Assembly: GCF_018139485.1 (NCBI RefSeq)
Contig: NZ_JAGSNF010000010.1
Location: 1-64,000, forward strand
From: Phycicoccus avicenniae
GTDB taxonomy: Bacteria; Actinomycetota; Actinomycetes; Actinomycetales; Dermatophilaceae
DNA: 64,000 nt
Direction of reading: 5' to 3'
Program-made: the position numbers and the translations under genes
The notes under the pieces: model-generated
What the model saw: the letters and a program-made list of their open reading frames with translations, nothing else
Databases searched by the model: none
What the model was told of the DNA's origin: nothing
Part shown: positions 1 through 9,017 of the stretch, piece after piece
How positions within the stretch are numbered: the first letter of the stretch is position 1
How the letters are laid out: each line of letters starts with the position of its first letter

Positions 1-95
<95 letters not shown>

Positions 96-1379
96 TCAGT
101 GGCCGCCGGCCTCACCGGTGACGACGGCCATCTCGACCGGGGCGTGGTCGAGGGCGTGGCGCGCGACCACCTCCCCCGAGGTCAGGTCCGCGACGACGAG
201 CTCGCGCCGCTCGGCGTCCGTGACGTACGCGAGGTCACCGGCGACCTGGAGCACCGGCCCGGGCTCCTGCCAGTCCTCCTTCTCCTGCCACGGCGCGACG
301 ACGGGGATGCGCCGGTCGACGACGCCGGCCTCGACGTCGACGACCGCGAGCGAGCCGTCGTACGTCAGGACGACCCCCTCACCCATCGGGCCGCGGGCGA
401 GCGAGCGGAACCAGTAGGCGGACCCGAGGTCGACGAGCCGCAGCGAGTCCTCACGGGTGTCGACCAGGGCGACGCGGGTCGGACGCTCGGGGTCGCCGTC
501 CGGGTCGGTCTTGTAGTCGGTGAGCACGACCGAGGACACCGGGCTGCCCGCCGCGTTGCCCGTCCGCGCGTAGTCGTCCGGCGCCTCCACCTTGTGGAAG
601 TCGCCGCCGCGGAAGACGACCGGTCCGTCCTCGCAGCCGAAGAGGACGACGTCGCCGTCGAGGTCCGGCGCCGCGGACGCCTCGCCGTGGACCCCGGGGC
701 AGTCGGTCGTGCGGGCGAGGACCTCGTCGTCGCGCACGAACCGCACCTCGGAGCGCTCCTCCTCCGTGCCGTGCGTCATGACGACCCCGCCCTCGACGGG
801 CACCGCGACGCCGTGGTGCGGGGAGGGGTCCGGCAGTCGCGTGACGTCGGCGTCGGGGTCCGCGACAGCGGCCGTGTCGAGCAGCTGCACGCTGCCCTCG
901 CCGTCGGACCACAGCGCGGTCCGGCCGCCGTGGGGGACGACGTGCCCGGCGTGCGGTGCCTCGTACGTGACGTCGGTGAGGCCGGGGGTGAACTCGTAGG
1001 CGTGCGCGTGGTCGCCGTGCGCCTGCTCCTCGATGCCGGCGTCGAAGACGCGGAACGTGCCGCCGTCGGCGACGACGACGTGCCGGCCGTCCCCGGCGGC
1101 GCCGAGTCGGAGGAACCCCTCGCGGGCCTCCTCGTGGAGCACCTCCCCGGTCTCGGCGTCGAGCAGGGTGAGGCCGGCGTCGTGGGCGAGCAGGACGCGC
1201 GGGGTGACCGCGTCGACCTCGCGCTCGTCGCCGCCCACCGGCCCCGCGGCGTCGGGTCCGGGGGTCGCGGAGGGGTCGGTCGAGGACGTCGCCGTCGGGG
1301 ACGTGCCGCAGGCGGCGAGGGCGAGGCCGGCCGCGAGGGCGACGGGCACGGACAGGGAGCGGTGTCGGATGCGATGCAT
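96..1379 (-). CDS. zinc metallochaperone-like lipoprotein (AztD-like)
   Basis: A 427-residue secreted lipoprotein. The N-terminus is basic, then hydrophobic, with a LAAC lipobox that makes Cys24 the lipidated residue. The mature part reads as a beta-propeller with repeated short strands ending in VVVAD or LVVAD. It carries a histidine cluster (H121, H124, H126, then H143, H146, H150) and two cysteines near the middle that could form a disulfide. This matches AztD, a periplasmic zinc chaperone that hands Zn to the AztC solute-binding protein. No aztABC genes are nearby. The gene is alone, and a Zur-type palindrome with a TATGAT -10 precedes it. The family is fairly sure; the zinc role rests on the operator and the histidines. 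Confidence 0.75.
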   Translation of the reverse strand: MHRIRHRSLSVPVALAAGLALAACGTSPTATSSTDPSATPGPDAAGPVGGDEREVDAVTPRVLLAHDAGLTLLDAETGEVLHEEAREGFLRLGAAGDGRHVVVADGGTFRVFDAGIEEQAHGDHAHAYEFTPGLTDVTYEAPHAGHVVPHGGRTALWSDGEGSVQLLDTAAVADPDADVTRLPDPSPHHGVAVPVEGGVVMTHGTEEERSEVRFVRDDEVLARTTDCPGVHGEASAAPDLDGDVVLFGCEDGPVVFRGGDFHKVEAPDDYARTGNAAGSPVSSVVLTDYKTDPDGDPERPTRVALVDTREDSLRLVDLGSAYWFRSLARGPMGEGVVLTYDGSLAVVDVEAGVVDRRIPVVAPWQEKEDWQEPGPVLQVAGDLAYVTDAERRELVVADLTSGEVVARHALDHAPVEMAVVTGEAGGH

Positions 1380-1393
1380 GCGCCGGACTCTAG

Positions 1394-1399
1394 ATCATA
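1394..1399 (-). promoter_or_regulatory. -10 element of the AztD-like gene
   Basis: On the minus strand this reads TATGAT, an excellent -10 hexamer, 14 nt before the ATG. It abuts the palindrome at 1402-1414, so a repressor bound there would cover the promoter. Confidence 0.6.
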
Positions 1400-1401
1400 A
1401 A

Positions 1402-1414
1402 GAGAATCATTCTC
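1402..1414. promoter_or_regulatory. Zur-box-like operator
   Basis: GAGAATCATTCTC is a perfect 13-bp palindrome in an unusually AT-rich patch 22 bp upstream of the AztD-like start codon. Actinobacterial Zur boxes are built on the core TGAAAATCATTTTCA; this site keeps the GANAATCATTNTC pattern. Together with the zinc-chaperone gene it points to Zur repression in zinc-replete cells. A Fur-type box is the alternative, as both share the same layout. Confidence 0.7.
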
Positions 1415-1490
1415 AACACTATGGCGTCGGCAGCCGCGACACGGCGGCTTCGGGAGGCCCCGGAGGTGCCCGGGGGTTCCGGGCCGCCGC

Positions 1491-2486
1491 TCAGAGGCGG
1501 GCGGCGGCCTCGAGGGCGAAGTAGCTGAGGACGATCGAGGCGCCGGCCCGGCGGATGCCGAGGAGGGACTCCATCATGACCCGGTCCCCGTCGACCCAGC
1601 CGCGCTCCGCGGCGGCCACGATCTGGGAGTACTCCCCCGAGATCTGGTACGCCGCGACGGGCACCGGCGCGGTGGCCGCGGCCGCCGCGACGACGTCGAG
1701 GTGGGGCCCGGCCGGCTTGACCATGACGAGGTCCGCGCCCTCGGCGACGTCGGCCTCGATCTCCCGCAGGGCCTCGAGCCCGTTCGCCGGGTCCTGCTGG
1801 TAGGTCGCGCGGTCGCCGACGAGCGAGGACTGCACCGCCTCCCGGAACGGCCCGTAGAGGCCGGAGGTGTACTTCGCGGCGTAGGCGAGGATCGCGGTGT
1901 CGGTGTGCCCGGCGGCGTCGAGCGCGGCCCGGACGTGCCCGACCTGGCCGTCCATCATCCCGGAGAGCCCGAGCACCGGCGTGCCGGTCGCGGCCTGCGC
2001 GAGTGCCATCGCGGCGTAGCGGTCCAGGGTCGCGTCGTTGTCGACCGAGCCGTCGGCGGCGAGGACGCCGCAGTGCCCGTGGTCGGTGAACTCGTCGAGG
2101 CACAGGTCGGACATGACGACGAGGTCGTCACCGACGGCCTCGACGACCCGCGACAGGGCGACGTTGAGGATGCCGCCCGGGTCGTCCGCCCCGCTCCCCC
2201 GGCCGTCCTTGGCCTCGGGCACCCCGAAGAGCATCATCCCGCCGAGGCCGGCGTCGACGCAGCGCCGGGCCTCCTCGACGAGGGAGTCGAGGGTGTGCTG
2301 GACGACCCCCGGCATCGCCGCGACCGGCACCTGGTCGTCCGCGCCCTCGCGGACGAAGACGGGCAGGACGAGCTCCGCCGGGTGCAGCCGGGTCTCGGCG
2401 ACGAGCCGCCGCATCGCCGGGGTGCGCCGCAGCCGCCGCGGCCGTCCCGTGGGGAACGGCGCGGCGGGCAGCCGCGGCTCGGTCAC
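1491..2486 (-). CDS. hemB: delta-aminolevulinic acid dehydratase (porphobilinogen synthase)
   Basis: 331 residues, the usual length. It condenses two 5-aminolevulinate molecules into porphobilinogen. The two Schiff-base lysines are K205 (in AYAAKYTSG) and K257 (in VMVKPAGP). The metal loop reads DLCLDEFTDHGHCG, so one position that is Cys in the zinc enzyme of E. coli is Asp here, the mixed type common in actinobacteria. The GTG start overlaps the stop of hemD/cobA by 4 bp (GTGA), which fixes the start and shows translational coupling. It is the last gene of the rex-hem operon. hemE, hemG and hemL are not in this window. Confidence 0.95.
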   Translation of the reverse strand: MTEPRLPAAPFPTGRPRRLRRTPAMRRLVAETRLHPAELVLPVFVREGADDQVPVAAMPGVVQHTLDSLVEEARRCVDAGLGGMMLFGVPEAKDGRGSGADDPGGILNVALSRVVEAVGDDLVVMSDLCLDEFTDHGHCGVLAADGSVDNDATLDRYAAMALAQAATGTPVLGLSGMMDGQVGHVRAALDAAGHTDTAILAYAAKYTSGLYGPFREAVQSSLVGDRATYQQDPANGLEALREIEADVAEGADLVMVKPAGPHLDVVAAAAATAPVPVAAYQISGEYSQIVAAAERGWVDGDRVMMESLLGIRRAGASIVLSYFALEAAARL

Positions 2487-4102
2487 GTGGCGCGCTTCCG
2501 GCCGCTCGGGCGACGCTGGCTCGGGCGCAGGACCTCCTCGCCGGCCTCGCTCGCGGCGAGGGCCAGCGAGCGGCCGTGGTCGGCGAGGGCGTCGACGAGC
2601 GCCTCGGCCCGCGGTTCGGGCGCGAGGACGTCGACCCGCAGGCCGTGCTCCTCGGCGGTCTTCGCCGTCGCCGGGCCGATGCACGCGATGACGGTGCTCG
2701 GGTTCGGCTTGCCGGCGATCCCGACGAGGTTGCGCACCGTCGAGGACGAGGTGAACACGACCGCGTCGAAGGCACCCGCCTTGATCGCGTCGCGCACCGG
2801 CGCGGGCGGCGGGGCGGCCCGGACGGTCCGGTAGGCGGTGACGTCGTCGACCTCCCAGCCGGTGTCCTGCAGGCCGGCGACGAGGGTGTCGGTCGCGATG
2901 TCGGCCCGCGGGAGGAACACCCGGTCGATCGGGTCCAGGTCGGCGTCGTAGGGCGGCCACGCCTCGAGCAGCCCCTTGGCCGACTGCTCGTCGGTCGGGA
3001 CGAGGTCGGGGTTGATGCCCCACTCGCGCAGCGCCTCCGCGGTGACACCGCCGACGGCTGCGACCTTGAGCCCGGCGAACGAGCGGGCGTCGAGGCCGAA
3101 CTCGTCGAACTTCTCGCGGATGGCCCGCACGGCGTTGACCGAGGTGAAGCCGATCCACTCGTAGCGGCCGGTGACCATGCCCTTGACGGCCCGCTCGAGC
3201 TGCTGCGGGGTGCGCGGCGGCTCGACGGAGATCGTCGGGACGATCTCGGCCCGGGCGCCGTGGTGCTCCAGACGCGTCGTCATCGTCCCGGACTGCTCCT
3301 TGGTCCGCGGCACGAGGACCGACCAGCCGAAGAGCGGCTTGGTCTCGAACCAGGACAGGGCGTCGCGCATGACGACGGTGTCGCCGACGACGGCGAGGAC
3401 GGGGTGCTGCCCGGCGGCCATCGCCTCGGGGGCCTCGGCGAGCGTCGTGACGACGGTCCGCTGGCTCGTCGTCGTGCCCCGCTCGGTGACGGCGACCGGG
3501 GTCGCGGCGTCGCGGCCGGCGGCGGCGAGGGCGCGGAGGGTGTCGGCGGCCTTGTCGGGTGCACCGAGGACGACGACCGTCGTCGCGGGGTCGAGACCGC
3601 CGGCGACGTCCGGCGAGGCACCGCCGGCGACGACGACGTGGACCGAGCTCGAGGTCTTCGCGGTGAGCGGGACCCCGGCGTAGGACGGCACGGCGGTCAC
3701 CGAGCTGACGCCCGGGACGACCTCGAAGGCCACCCCCGCCTTGACGAGCGCCTGGGCCTCCTCGGCGAAGCCGTTGAAGACCGCGGGGTCGCCGTCCATG
3801 AGCCGGACGACGAGCCCGCCCGGGTGGGCCTTGGCCGTCCGCACGACGAGCTTGGCCCGGGAGGCCTGGGTCAGCCGCTCCCCCTGGTCGCCGTGGCCGG
3901 CGTCGACGATGTCGACGGCGGCCGGGGCGTGCCGGAGGGCGAGGTCGTCGCGGGCGACCTGGTCGACGACGACGGCGTCCGCGGCGGCGAGCAGGCGGCT
4001 CGCCCGCAGCGTGAGCAGGTCGGGGTCGCCCGGACCGCCGCCGACGAAGGCGACGCGCGCGGGGACGCGGGGAGGACGGGTGGTCGAGCGCGTGGGGCTC
4101 AC
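2483..4102 (-). CDS. hemD: uroporphyrinogen-III C-methyltransferase / uroporphyrinogen-III synthase fusion
   Basis: 539 residues with two domains. The N-terminal half is a CobA-type SAM methyltransferase ([15 protein letters not shown] near the start and a GDPAVF motif near residue 110), which leads to precorrin-2. The C-terminal half, from about residue 265, is uroporphyrinogen-III synthase (FTSVNAVRA and [10 protein letters not shown] motifs), which cyclises hydroxymethylbilane. This fusion is normal for actinobacterial hem operons, where the gene is called hemD or cobA/hemD. Its GTG start overlaps the hemC stop by 4 bp and its stop overlaps the hemB start by 4 bp. The GDP motif has Asn where SUMTs usually have Gly-Arg, so methyltransferase activity is less certain than synthase activity. 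Confidence 0.93.
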   Translation of the reverse strand: MSPTRSTTRPPRVPARVAFVGGGPGDPDLLTLRASRLLAAADAVVVDQVARDDLALRHAPAAVDIVDAGHGDQGERLTQASRAKLVVRTAKAHPGGLVVRLMDGDPAVFNGFAEEAQALVKAGVAFEVVPGVSSVTAVPSYAGVPLTAKTSSSVHVVVAGGASPDVAGGLDPATTVVVLGAPDKAADTLRALAAAGRDAATPVAVTERGTTTSQRTVVTTLAEAPEAMAAGQHPVLAVVGDTVVMRDALSWFETKPLFGWSVLVPRTKEQSGTMTTRLEHHGARAEIVPTISVEPPRTPQQLERAVKGMVTGRYEWIGFTSVNAVRAIREKFDEFGLDARSFAGLKVAAVGGVTAEALREWGINPDLVPTDEQSAKGLLEAWPPYDADLDPIDRVFLPRADIATDTLVAGLQDTGWEVDDVTAYRTVRAAPPPAPVRDAIKAGAFDAVVFTSSSTVRNLVGIAGKPNPSTVIACIGPATAKTAEEHGLRVDVLAPEPRAEALVDALADHGRSLALAASEAGEEVLRPSQRRPSGRKRAT

Positions 4103-5049
4103 TGGGCACGCTCCGTGACTGCTGGATCGGTGGACGTGGTCATCAGGTCGGCGGCGCCGTCCTCGAGGAGGAGACGGGCGAGCCGGAGGCCGAGGTCGTG
4201 GGCCCCGGCCGGGGTGCCGGTCAGCGACCGGCGCAGGTCGGACGAGCCGTCGGGCGCGGCGACGACCGCCCGCAGCGACAGCTCGTCGCCCTCGACACCG
4301 AGGACGACCTCGGCGAGCGCGCCGACGGGAGCCGAGCACCCGGCCTCGAGCTCGGCGAGCAGCGCCCGCTCCGCGGTGACGCAGGCGCGGGCGTCGGGGT
4401 CGTCGAGGGCGGCGACAGCGGCGGCCGTCGCGTCGTCGTCGGTCCGCACCTCGACGGCGAGGGCTCCCTGCCCGGGGGCGGGGAGCATCTGGATCGGGTC
4501 CAGCATCTCGGTGACCTCGGCGTCCCGGCCGAGCCGGCGCAGCCCGGCGGCGGCGAGGACGACGGCGTCGAGCCGACCCTCGTGGACGGCGGCGAGACGG
4601 GTGTCGACGTTGCCGCGCAGGTCGGCGACCTCGAGCCCGAGGCCGAGCAGCTCGAGCTGGGCACGGCGACGCGGGGACCCGGTGCCGACGGTGGCGCCGG
4701 CCGGCAGCTCCCCGAGGGTGAGACCGTCGCGCGCTACGAGGGCGTCCCGGACGTCCTCTCGGGCGGGGACCGCGGCGAGCGCGACGCGGGGGTCGGGGGC
4801 CGTCGGGAGGTCCTTGAGCGAGTGCACCGCGAGGTCCACCCGACCCTCGGCGAGCGCCTCGCGGAGGGCGGAGACGAAGACGCCGGTTCCGCCGAGCTGG
4901 GCGAGCGGGGTCGTGCGGTCGCGGTCGCCCTCGGTGCGGACCTCGACGAGCTCGACGTCGTGGCCGTGGGCGCGCAGGCGGTCGGCGACCCACGTCGACT
5001 GGGTCGTCGCGAGGGCGGAGCGGCGGGTGCCGAGGCGCAGGGCGGTCAC
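4099..5049 (-). CDS. hemC: hydroxymethylbilane synthase (porphobilinogen deaminase)
   Basis: 316 residues, the standard size. It polymerises four porphobilinogens into hydroxymethylbilane on a dipyrromethane cofactor. C238 in EAGCSAP is the cofactor attachment site, D80 in SLKDLP is the catalytic aspartate, and the substrate-binding arginines lie in GTGSPRR and DLRGNVDTR. The GTG start overlaps the hemA stop by 4 bp and the stop overlaps the next start by 4 bp, so the hem genes form one tightly coupled unit downstream of rex. Confidence 0.96.
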   Translation of the reverse strand: MTALRLGTRRSALATTQSTWVADRLRAHGHDVELVEVRTEGDRDRTTPLAQLGGTGVFVSALREALAEGRVDLAVHSLKDLPTAPDPRVALAAVPAREDVRDALVARDGLTLGELPAGATVGTGSPRRRAQLELLGLGLEVADLRGNVDTRLAAVHEGRLDAVVLAAAGLRRLGRDAEVTEMLDPIQMLPAPGQGALAVEVRTDDDATAAAVAALDDPDARACVTAERALLAELEAGCSAPVGALAEVVLGVEGDELSLRAVVAAPDGSSDLRRSLTGTPAGAHDLGLRLARLLLEDGAADLMTTSTDPAVTERAQ

Positions 5050-6356
5050 GGCTCCTCCCCTGGGATCGTCGGCGGCGCCGAGACGAGGGAGACGTCGCGC
5101 GGGTCGAGGTCGAACAGCTCGGACAGGGCGCGGGCGTAGCTGCCGCCCTGGCCGTCCTGCGCGAGCTCCTTGACCCGGACCGTGGGGGTGTGGAGCAGCT
5201 TGTCGACGACGCGCTCGACCGCGCGGCGGACCTCGGCCCGCTCGCGCTCGCCCATGTCCGGGGTGCGTCGCTCGAGGCGGGCCATCTCGGCGTCGACGAG
5301 CTCACCGGCGCGGGTGCGCAGTGCGGTGACGGTGGGGGCGACGGCCTGGGTCTGTCGCTCGACGAGGTACCCGGCGACCTCGGCGGTGACGAGCTCGCGG
5401 GCCACGACGACCTGGGGGGCGGACCCGCCCTCGGCGAGGTCCTCACCGAGCTCGACGAGTCCGACGCGGACGACCCCGGGCAGGAGGTCGACGTCGAGGT
5501 CGACGTCGTGCGGCAGGGCGAGGTCGACGTACACCTGGGGGGCCCCGTCGCGCTGCGCGAGCGCGGTGCGGGCGTCGGCGGCCGTGACGATGCGGCCGCG
5601 GGCGCCGGTCGAGGAGACGACGACGTCGGCCGCGGCCAGCGCGGGCCCGAGGTCGGCCAACGGGCGCCACGTCCCGCCCACCCGGCCGGCGAGCGAGCGG
5701 GCGCGGGCCTCGGCGCGGTTGACGACCTCGACGGCGGCGGCGCCCTCGCGGACGGCGGTCGTCGCCGCGAGCGCACCCATGCCGCCGGCGCCGACGACCA
5801 GCACCCGCAGGCCCTCGAGTCCGCCGAGCGCGGCCGTCGCCCGGGCGAGGCCCGCGTGGACGAGGCTGCCGCTCACGACGTCGATGTCGGTCTCGGTGTG
5901 CACCCGCTTGGCGACCCGCAGCGCGCGCTGGAGCAGGGCGTTGAGCGACGGGCCGACGTGACCGGCGCCCTGGGACCGGGCGAGCCCGCGCCGGACCTGC
6001 CCGACGATCTGGGCCTCGCCGACGGCCATCGAGTCCAGGCCGCAGGCGACGGTGAAGGCGTGCGCGATGCCCCGGTCCTCGTAGTGGACGTACAGGTGCG
6101 GCTGGAGCCGGGACCGCTCGACCCGGCACGCGTCGGCGAGGGCGTGGGTGATGTCGACGAGCGCGCCGTGGAAGGTCAGCGACTCGGCGTAGACCTCGGT
6201 CCGGTTGCACGTCGAGAGGACCATGACCTCGGTGACGTGCTCGGAGGCGAGGATGCGCGCCTCGAGGGCGACCGCGCCGGCGTCGTCGAGGGCGACGGAC
6301 TCGAGGAGGTCGATGGGGGCCCCGTGGTGGGAGAGGCCGAGGACGACGAGGCTCAC
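5046..6356 (-). CDS. hemA: glutamyl-tRNA reductase
   Basis: 436 residues. It reduces glutamyl-tRNA(Glu) with NADPH to glutamate-1-semialdehyde, the committed step of C5-pathway tetrapyrrole synthesis. The N-terminal LGLSHHGAP segment and the catalytic C50 in STCNRTEVY are intact. A Rossmann motif VVGAGGMG lies near residue 185 and a helical dimerisation domain forms the C-terminus. The GTG start overlaps the rex stop by 4 bp, so the gene is co-transcribed with rex and shares its Rex-type operator. Confidence 0.96.
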   Translation of the reverse strand: MSLVVLGLSHHGAPIDLLESVALDDAGAVALEARILASEHVTEVMVLSTCNRTEVYAESLTFHGALVDITHALADACRVERSRLQPHLYVHYEDRGIAHAFTVACGLDSMAVGEAQIVGQVRRGLARSQGAGHVGPSLNALLQRALRVAKRVHTETDIDVVSGSLVHAGLARATAALGGLEGLRVLVVGAGGMGALAATTAVREGAAAVEVVNRAEARARSLAGRVGGTWRPLADLGPALAAADVVVSSTGARGRIVTAADARTALAQRDGAPQVYVDLALPHDVDLDVDLLPGVVRVGLVELGEDLAEGGSAPQVVVARELVTAEVAGYLVERQTQAVAPTVTALRTRAGELVDAEMARLERRTPDMGERERAEVRRAVERVVDKLLHTPTVRVKELAQDGQGGSYARALSELFDLDPRDVSLVSAPPTIPGEEP

Positions 6357-7018
6357 GGCGCCACCGCCTCGGCGACGGCTCCGCGGTGGCCGTGGAAGGC
6401 GAGGATCTGCAGCTCGGTCGACAGGTCGACCTTGCGGACCGTGACGTCCTCGGGGGCGGCCAGGACGACCGCGGCGAAGTTGAGGACCGAGCGGACGCCG
6501 GCGGCGACGAGCCGGTCGCACGCGGCCTGCGCCCCGGCGGGCGGGGTGGCGATGACGCCGATGGCGAGCCCGTCGTCCCGCACGAGGGCCTCGAGGTCGG
6601 TCATCGGCCGGATCCGCTGGCCGGCGACCTCCTCGCCGATGACCCGCTCGTCGTGGTCGAGGAGGGCGATGACCCGGAAGCCGCGCTCGGCGAACCCGCG
6701 GTAGTCGGCGAGGGCGCGGCCGAGGTTGCCCATCCCGACGATGGCGACCGGCCAGTCCTGGGTGAGGCCGAGGGCCGCGGCGATCTCGGACGCGAGCCGC
6801 CCGACGTCGTAGCCGACCCCCCGCACGCCGTAGCTGCCGAGGTAGGACAGGTCCTTGCGGAGCATCGCGGAGCTGACCCCCGCGGCGGCGGCGAGCTCCT
6901 CGGAGCTGACGGAGGCCACGTCGTCGCCGGCGAGGGCGGTGAGGGCCCGCAGGTACCCGGGAAGCCGGGCCACCGCGGCGTCGGGCACGCCCCGGCGGGT
7001 GGCTTCAGCGGTGGACAC
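6353..7018 (-). CDS. rex: redox-sensing transcriptional repressor Rex
   Basis: 221 residues. An N-terminal winged helix (about 15-75, with SSAMLRKDLSYLGSYG) is followed by a Rossmann domain with VGMGNLG at 94-100 that reads the NADH/NAD+ ratio. Rex represses respiratory and fermentation genes and releases DNA when NADH is high. It heads an operon with hemA, hemC, hemD and hemB. A strong Rex-type operator lies 84 bp upstream, so autoregulation and NADH control of heme synthesis are likely. The GTG start was chosen because it begins the conserved N-terminus; AGGAG-like sequence is present just upstream. Confidence 0.94.
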   Translation of the reverse strand: MSTAEATRRGVPDAAVARLPGYLRALTALAGDDVASVSSEELAAAAGVSSAMLRKDLSYLGSYGVRGVGYDVGRLASEIAAALGLTQDWPVAIVGMGNLGRALADYRGFAERGFRVIALLDHDERVIGEEVAGQRIRPMTDLEALVRDDGLAIGVIATPPAGAQAACDRLVAAGVRSVLNFAAVVLAAPEDVTVRKVDLSTELQILAFHGHRGAVAEAVAP

Positions 7019-7101
7019 GGGTGGTCACCGACTCCTTTCGCGGGCCGCGGGTCGGGCGGGCTGACGGGCGCTCTCGGCACCCGCGGACCCCACAACCCTA
7101 C

Positions 7102-7127
7102 GACTTTGTGAAGGAGGGCACAAAGTC
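7102..7127. promoter_or_regulatory. Rex operator upstream of rex-hemACDB
   Basis: GACTTTGTG and CACAAAGTC form perfect 9-bp arms around an 8-bp spacer. Inside it, 7106-7123 matches 12 of the 14 specified positions of the Rex consensus TTGTGAANNNNTTCACAA. It sits between the glutaredoxin-like gene stop (7151) and the rex start (7018). This supports autoregulation of rex and redox control of the downstream heme genes. Confidence 0.85.
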
Positions 7128-7150
7128 GCGCATCACCCCGGTGACGGACC

Positions 7151-7480
7151 TCACGGACGGGGTGTGCTATCGCCCCCCGGTGCCCCCGGAGGGCGCTCGC
7201 GCCGAGGCGCGGAGAGGGCGGAGCGCAGCCGGGTCGGGTCGACCCGCCAGAAGTCGTGCTGGCGTCCGTCGACGAGGGTCACCGGGACCTCCTCCGACCA
7301 CCGGGCCCGCAGGTCGGGGTCGGCGTCGACGTCGACCTCCTCCCACGTCTCGTCGACGTCCGCGCACACCGCGGCGACGACCGCGCGGGCGTCGTCGCAC
7401 AGGTGGCAGTGCTCGCGCCCGACGAGCGTGACGCGCGGCGGTGGGTCGGCGGCGGGGCCGTCCTGGCTCAGGGCGGCCAC
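7151..7480 (-). CDS. glutaredoxin-family thioredoxin-fold protein
   Basis: 109 residues. A CHLC motif (C25, C28) follows a short beta strand, and a later PVTLVDG segment supplies the cis-proline of a thioredoxin fold. This is the DUF836/glutaredoxin-like small dithiol family, often next to hemA in actinobacteria. The substrate is unknown. The GTG start is 1 nt past the stop of the acyltransferase gene, so it belongs to that upstream operon. The Rex operator follows its stop, marking the boundary of the rex-hem operon. Confidence 0.85.
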   Translation of the reverse strand: MAALSQDGPAADPPPRVTLVGREHCHLCDDARAVVAAVCADVDETWEEVDVDADPDLRARWSEEVPVTLVDGRQHDFWRVDPTRLRSALSAPRRERPPGAPGGDSTPRP

Positions 7481-7481
7481 G

Positions 7482-9017
7482 TCAGAAGAACACCGAGCGG
7501 CGGTGCATCAGGAGGGTGTACAGCGTCTGCTGGATCGTCTCGCGGACCTGGTCGGTGAGGTCGAAGACGAGCATCGGGTCCTCGGCCGCCCCCGGCTCGT
7601 GCCCGGCGGTCTCGATCGGCTCGCCGAACTCGATGATCCACTTGCTGGGCAACGGGACGAGCCCGAGCGGGCCGAGCCACGGGAACGTCGGGGTGATCGG
7701 CGCGTAGGGGACGCCGAGGACGCGGGCGAGGGTGGGCATGGTGCCGAGGATCGGGGCGATCTCCTCGGCGCCGACGACGGAGCACGGGACGATCGGCACT
7801 CCGGCGGACAGCGCCGCCGCGACGAAGCCGCCGCGACCGAAGCGCTGGAGCTTGTAGCGCTCGCTGAACCGCTTGCCGGTCCCCTTGAAGCCCTCGGGGA
7901 AGACCCCGACGAGCTCGCCGCGCGCGAAGAGCCGCTCGGCGTCGTCGCTCGCGGCGAGGGTGGACCCCGAGCGCCGGGCGATCGTGCTGACGAACGGGGT
8001 CTGGAAGACCAGGTCGGCGCCGAGGGCCCGCATCGTGCGCCGCTGCGGGTGCTCGTCGTGGATGGCGAGCTGGACCATGAGCGAGTCGATCGCCACCGTG
8101 CCGGAGTGGTTCGAGACGACGAGCGCGCCGCCCTCGGCGGGGATGTTCTCGATGCCGCGGACCTCGACCCGGAACCAGTGCCGGTAGAGCGGCCGCAGCA
8201 TCGGGTAGAAGACGTGCTCGGTGAAGTGCGGGTCGAACCCGAAGTCGTCGACCTCGTAGTCGCCGTCGAGCCGGCGCCGAAGGTAGGCCAGGACCTGCGC
8301 CACCCGACGCTCGACGTCCTCGGGGGCGACACCGGCGGCCTGGGCGCCGAGCCGCAGCGCCGACACGAGCGCCTCGACGAGCTCGGCGGGGTCGGGCAGC
8401 GGCGCGCCCGACGACTCGGGCTCCCGGACGACGGTGGGGTCGAGCGGGGCGGGCTCGGCGACCCGCAGGTGCGGGCGCCGGGCGGCTGCGTCGCGCCGGA
8501 CCTTCTCGCGGGTCGAGGGTCGCGGGGCGGCGTCGCGCGCCCCCGCCTGGCTCGTCGCCCGGGCCGAGGGACGCGAGGTGACCTTCGGGGCGGGACGGTG
8601 CTTGCGGGACGCGGGGGCCGGGGCGGTCGGGGTGGTCGACGGCCCGGCAGAGGTGGCGGGCGTCGGAGCCGCCGACGCCGCCTTCGTCGTCGCAGGGCTC
8701 TTCGCCGACGCCCGCTTCGTCGTCGATGCCCCCTTCGTCGTCGACGCCCCCTTCGTCGTCGATGCCCCCTTCGTCGTCGACGCCCGCTTCGACGTCGGCG
8801 TCGCGCTCCCAGCGGTCGGAGCCGTCGCCTTCTTCGCCGGCGCCTTCTTCGCCGGTGCCGGCTTCGTCCCCGCCGAGGCCGCCCCCATCGTCGTGGCGTC
8901 CGTCGTGGCGTCCGTCGTGGCGTCCGGGTCGCCGAGGAGCGGGGTGGACCGCCGGCGCGCGCGCTCGCCCGTCGCCCGCTCCGCCCCCGCCGCGAGGCTG
9001 GACCGACGCGCCGCCAT
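7482..9017 (-). CDS. lysophospholipid acyltransferase (PlsC-type) with long basic repeat N-terminus
   Basis: 511 residues. The C-terminal 260 residues are a 1-acyl-glycerol-phosphate acyltransferase-like domain with NHSGTVAID (H304 to D311) and FPEG (373-376). The first ~200 residues are low-complexity Ala/Lys/Thr/Ser, histone H1-like (PAKKAPAKKA). They include three copies of a 4-residue DATT unit and four of a 6-residue ASTTKG unit encoded by near-perfect DNA repeats. The start overlaps the SDR gene stop by 1 nt. In M. tuberculosis the matching gene, as I recall, is Rv0502. The lipid substrate is unknown. What the basic tail does (membrane or nucleic-acid binding) cannot be told from sequence. 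Confidence 0.88.
   Translation of the reverse strand: MAARRSSLAAGAERATGERARRRSTPLLGDPDATTDATTDATTMGAASAGTKPAPAKKAPAKKATAPTAGSATPTSKRASTTKGASTTKGASTTKGASTTKRASAKSPATTKAASAAPTPATSAGPSTTPTAPAPASRKHRPAPKVTSRPSARATSQAGARDAAPRPSTREKVRRDAAARRPHLRVAEPAPLDPTVVREPESSGAPLPDPAELVEALVSALRLGAQAAGVAPEDVERRVAQVLAYLRRRLDGDYEVDDFGFDPHFTEHVFYPMLRPLYRHWFRVEVRGIENIPAEGGALVVSNHSGTVAIDSLMVQLAIHDEHPQRRTMRALGADLVFQTPFVSTIARRSGSTLAASDDAERLFARGELVGVFPEGFKGTGKRFSERYKLQRFGRGGFVAAALSAGVPIVPCSVVGAEEIAPILGTMPTLARVLGVPYAPITPTFPWLGPLGLVPLPSKWIIEFGEPIETAGHEPGAAEDPMLVFDLTDQVRETIQQTLYTLLMHRRSVFF
8711..8782. repeat. 18-bp tandem repeat (4 copies) in the acyltransferase tail
   Basis: Four head-to-tail 18-bp units cover 8711-8728, 8729-8746, 8747-8764 and 8765-8782. 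Units alternate between endings GATG and GACG, so the pattern is best read as a duplicated 36-bp unit. They keep frame and encode the ASTTKG repeats. Copy number is likely to vary between strains. Confidence 0.85.
8890..8925. repeat. 12-bp tandem repeat (3 copies)
   Basis: GTCGTGGCGTCC occurs three times without change, in frame, near the N-terminus of the acyltransferase. It encodes the repeated Asp-Ala-Thr-Thr units. Confidence 0.85.

Noticed and set aside
2576-5173. Long open frame (865 codons) on the plus strand
   Set aside because: It is antisense to hemB, hemD/cobA and hemC, has biased Arg/Gly/Asp make-up typical of a shadow frame in GC-rich DNA, and no family motif.
8711-8782. Possible CRISPR-like repeats
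   Set aside because: Units are head-to-tail without spacers and keep the reading frame of the acyltransferase.
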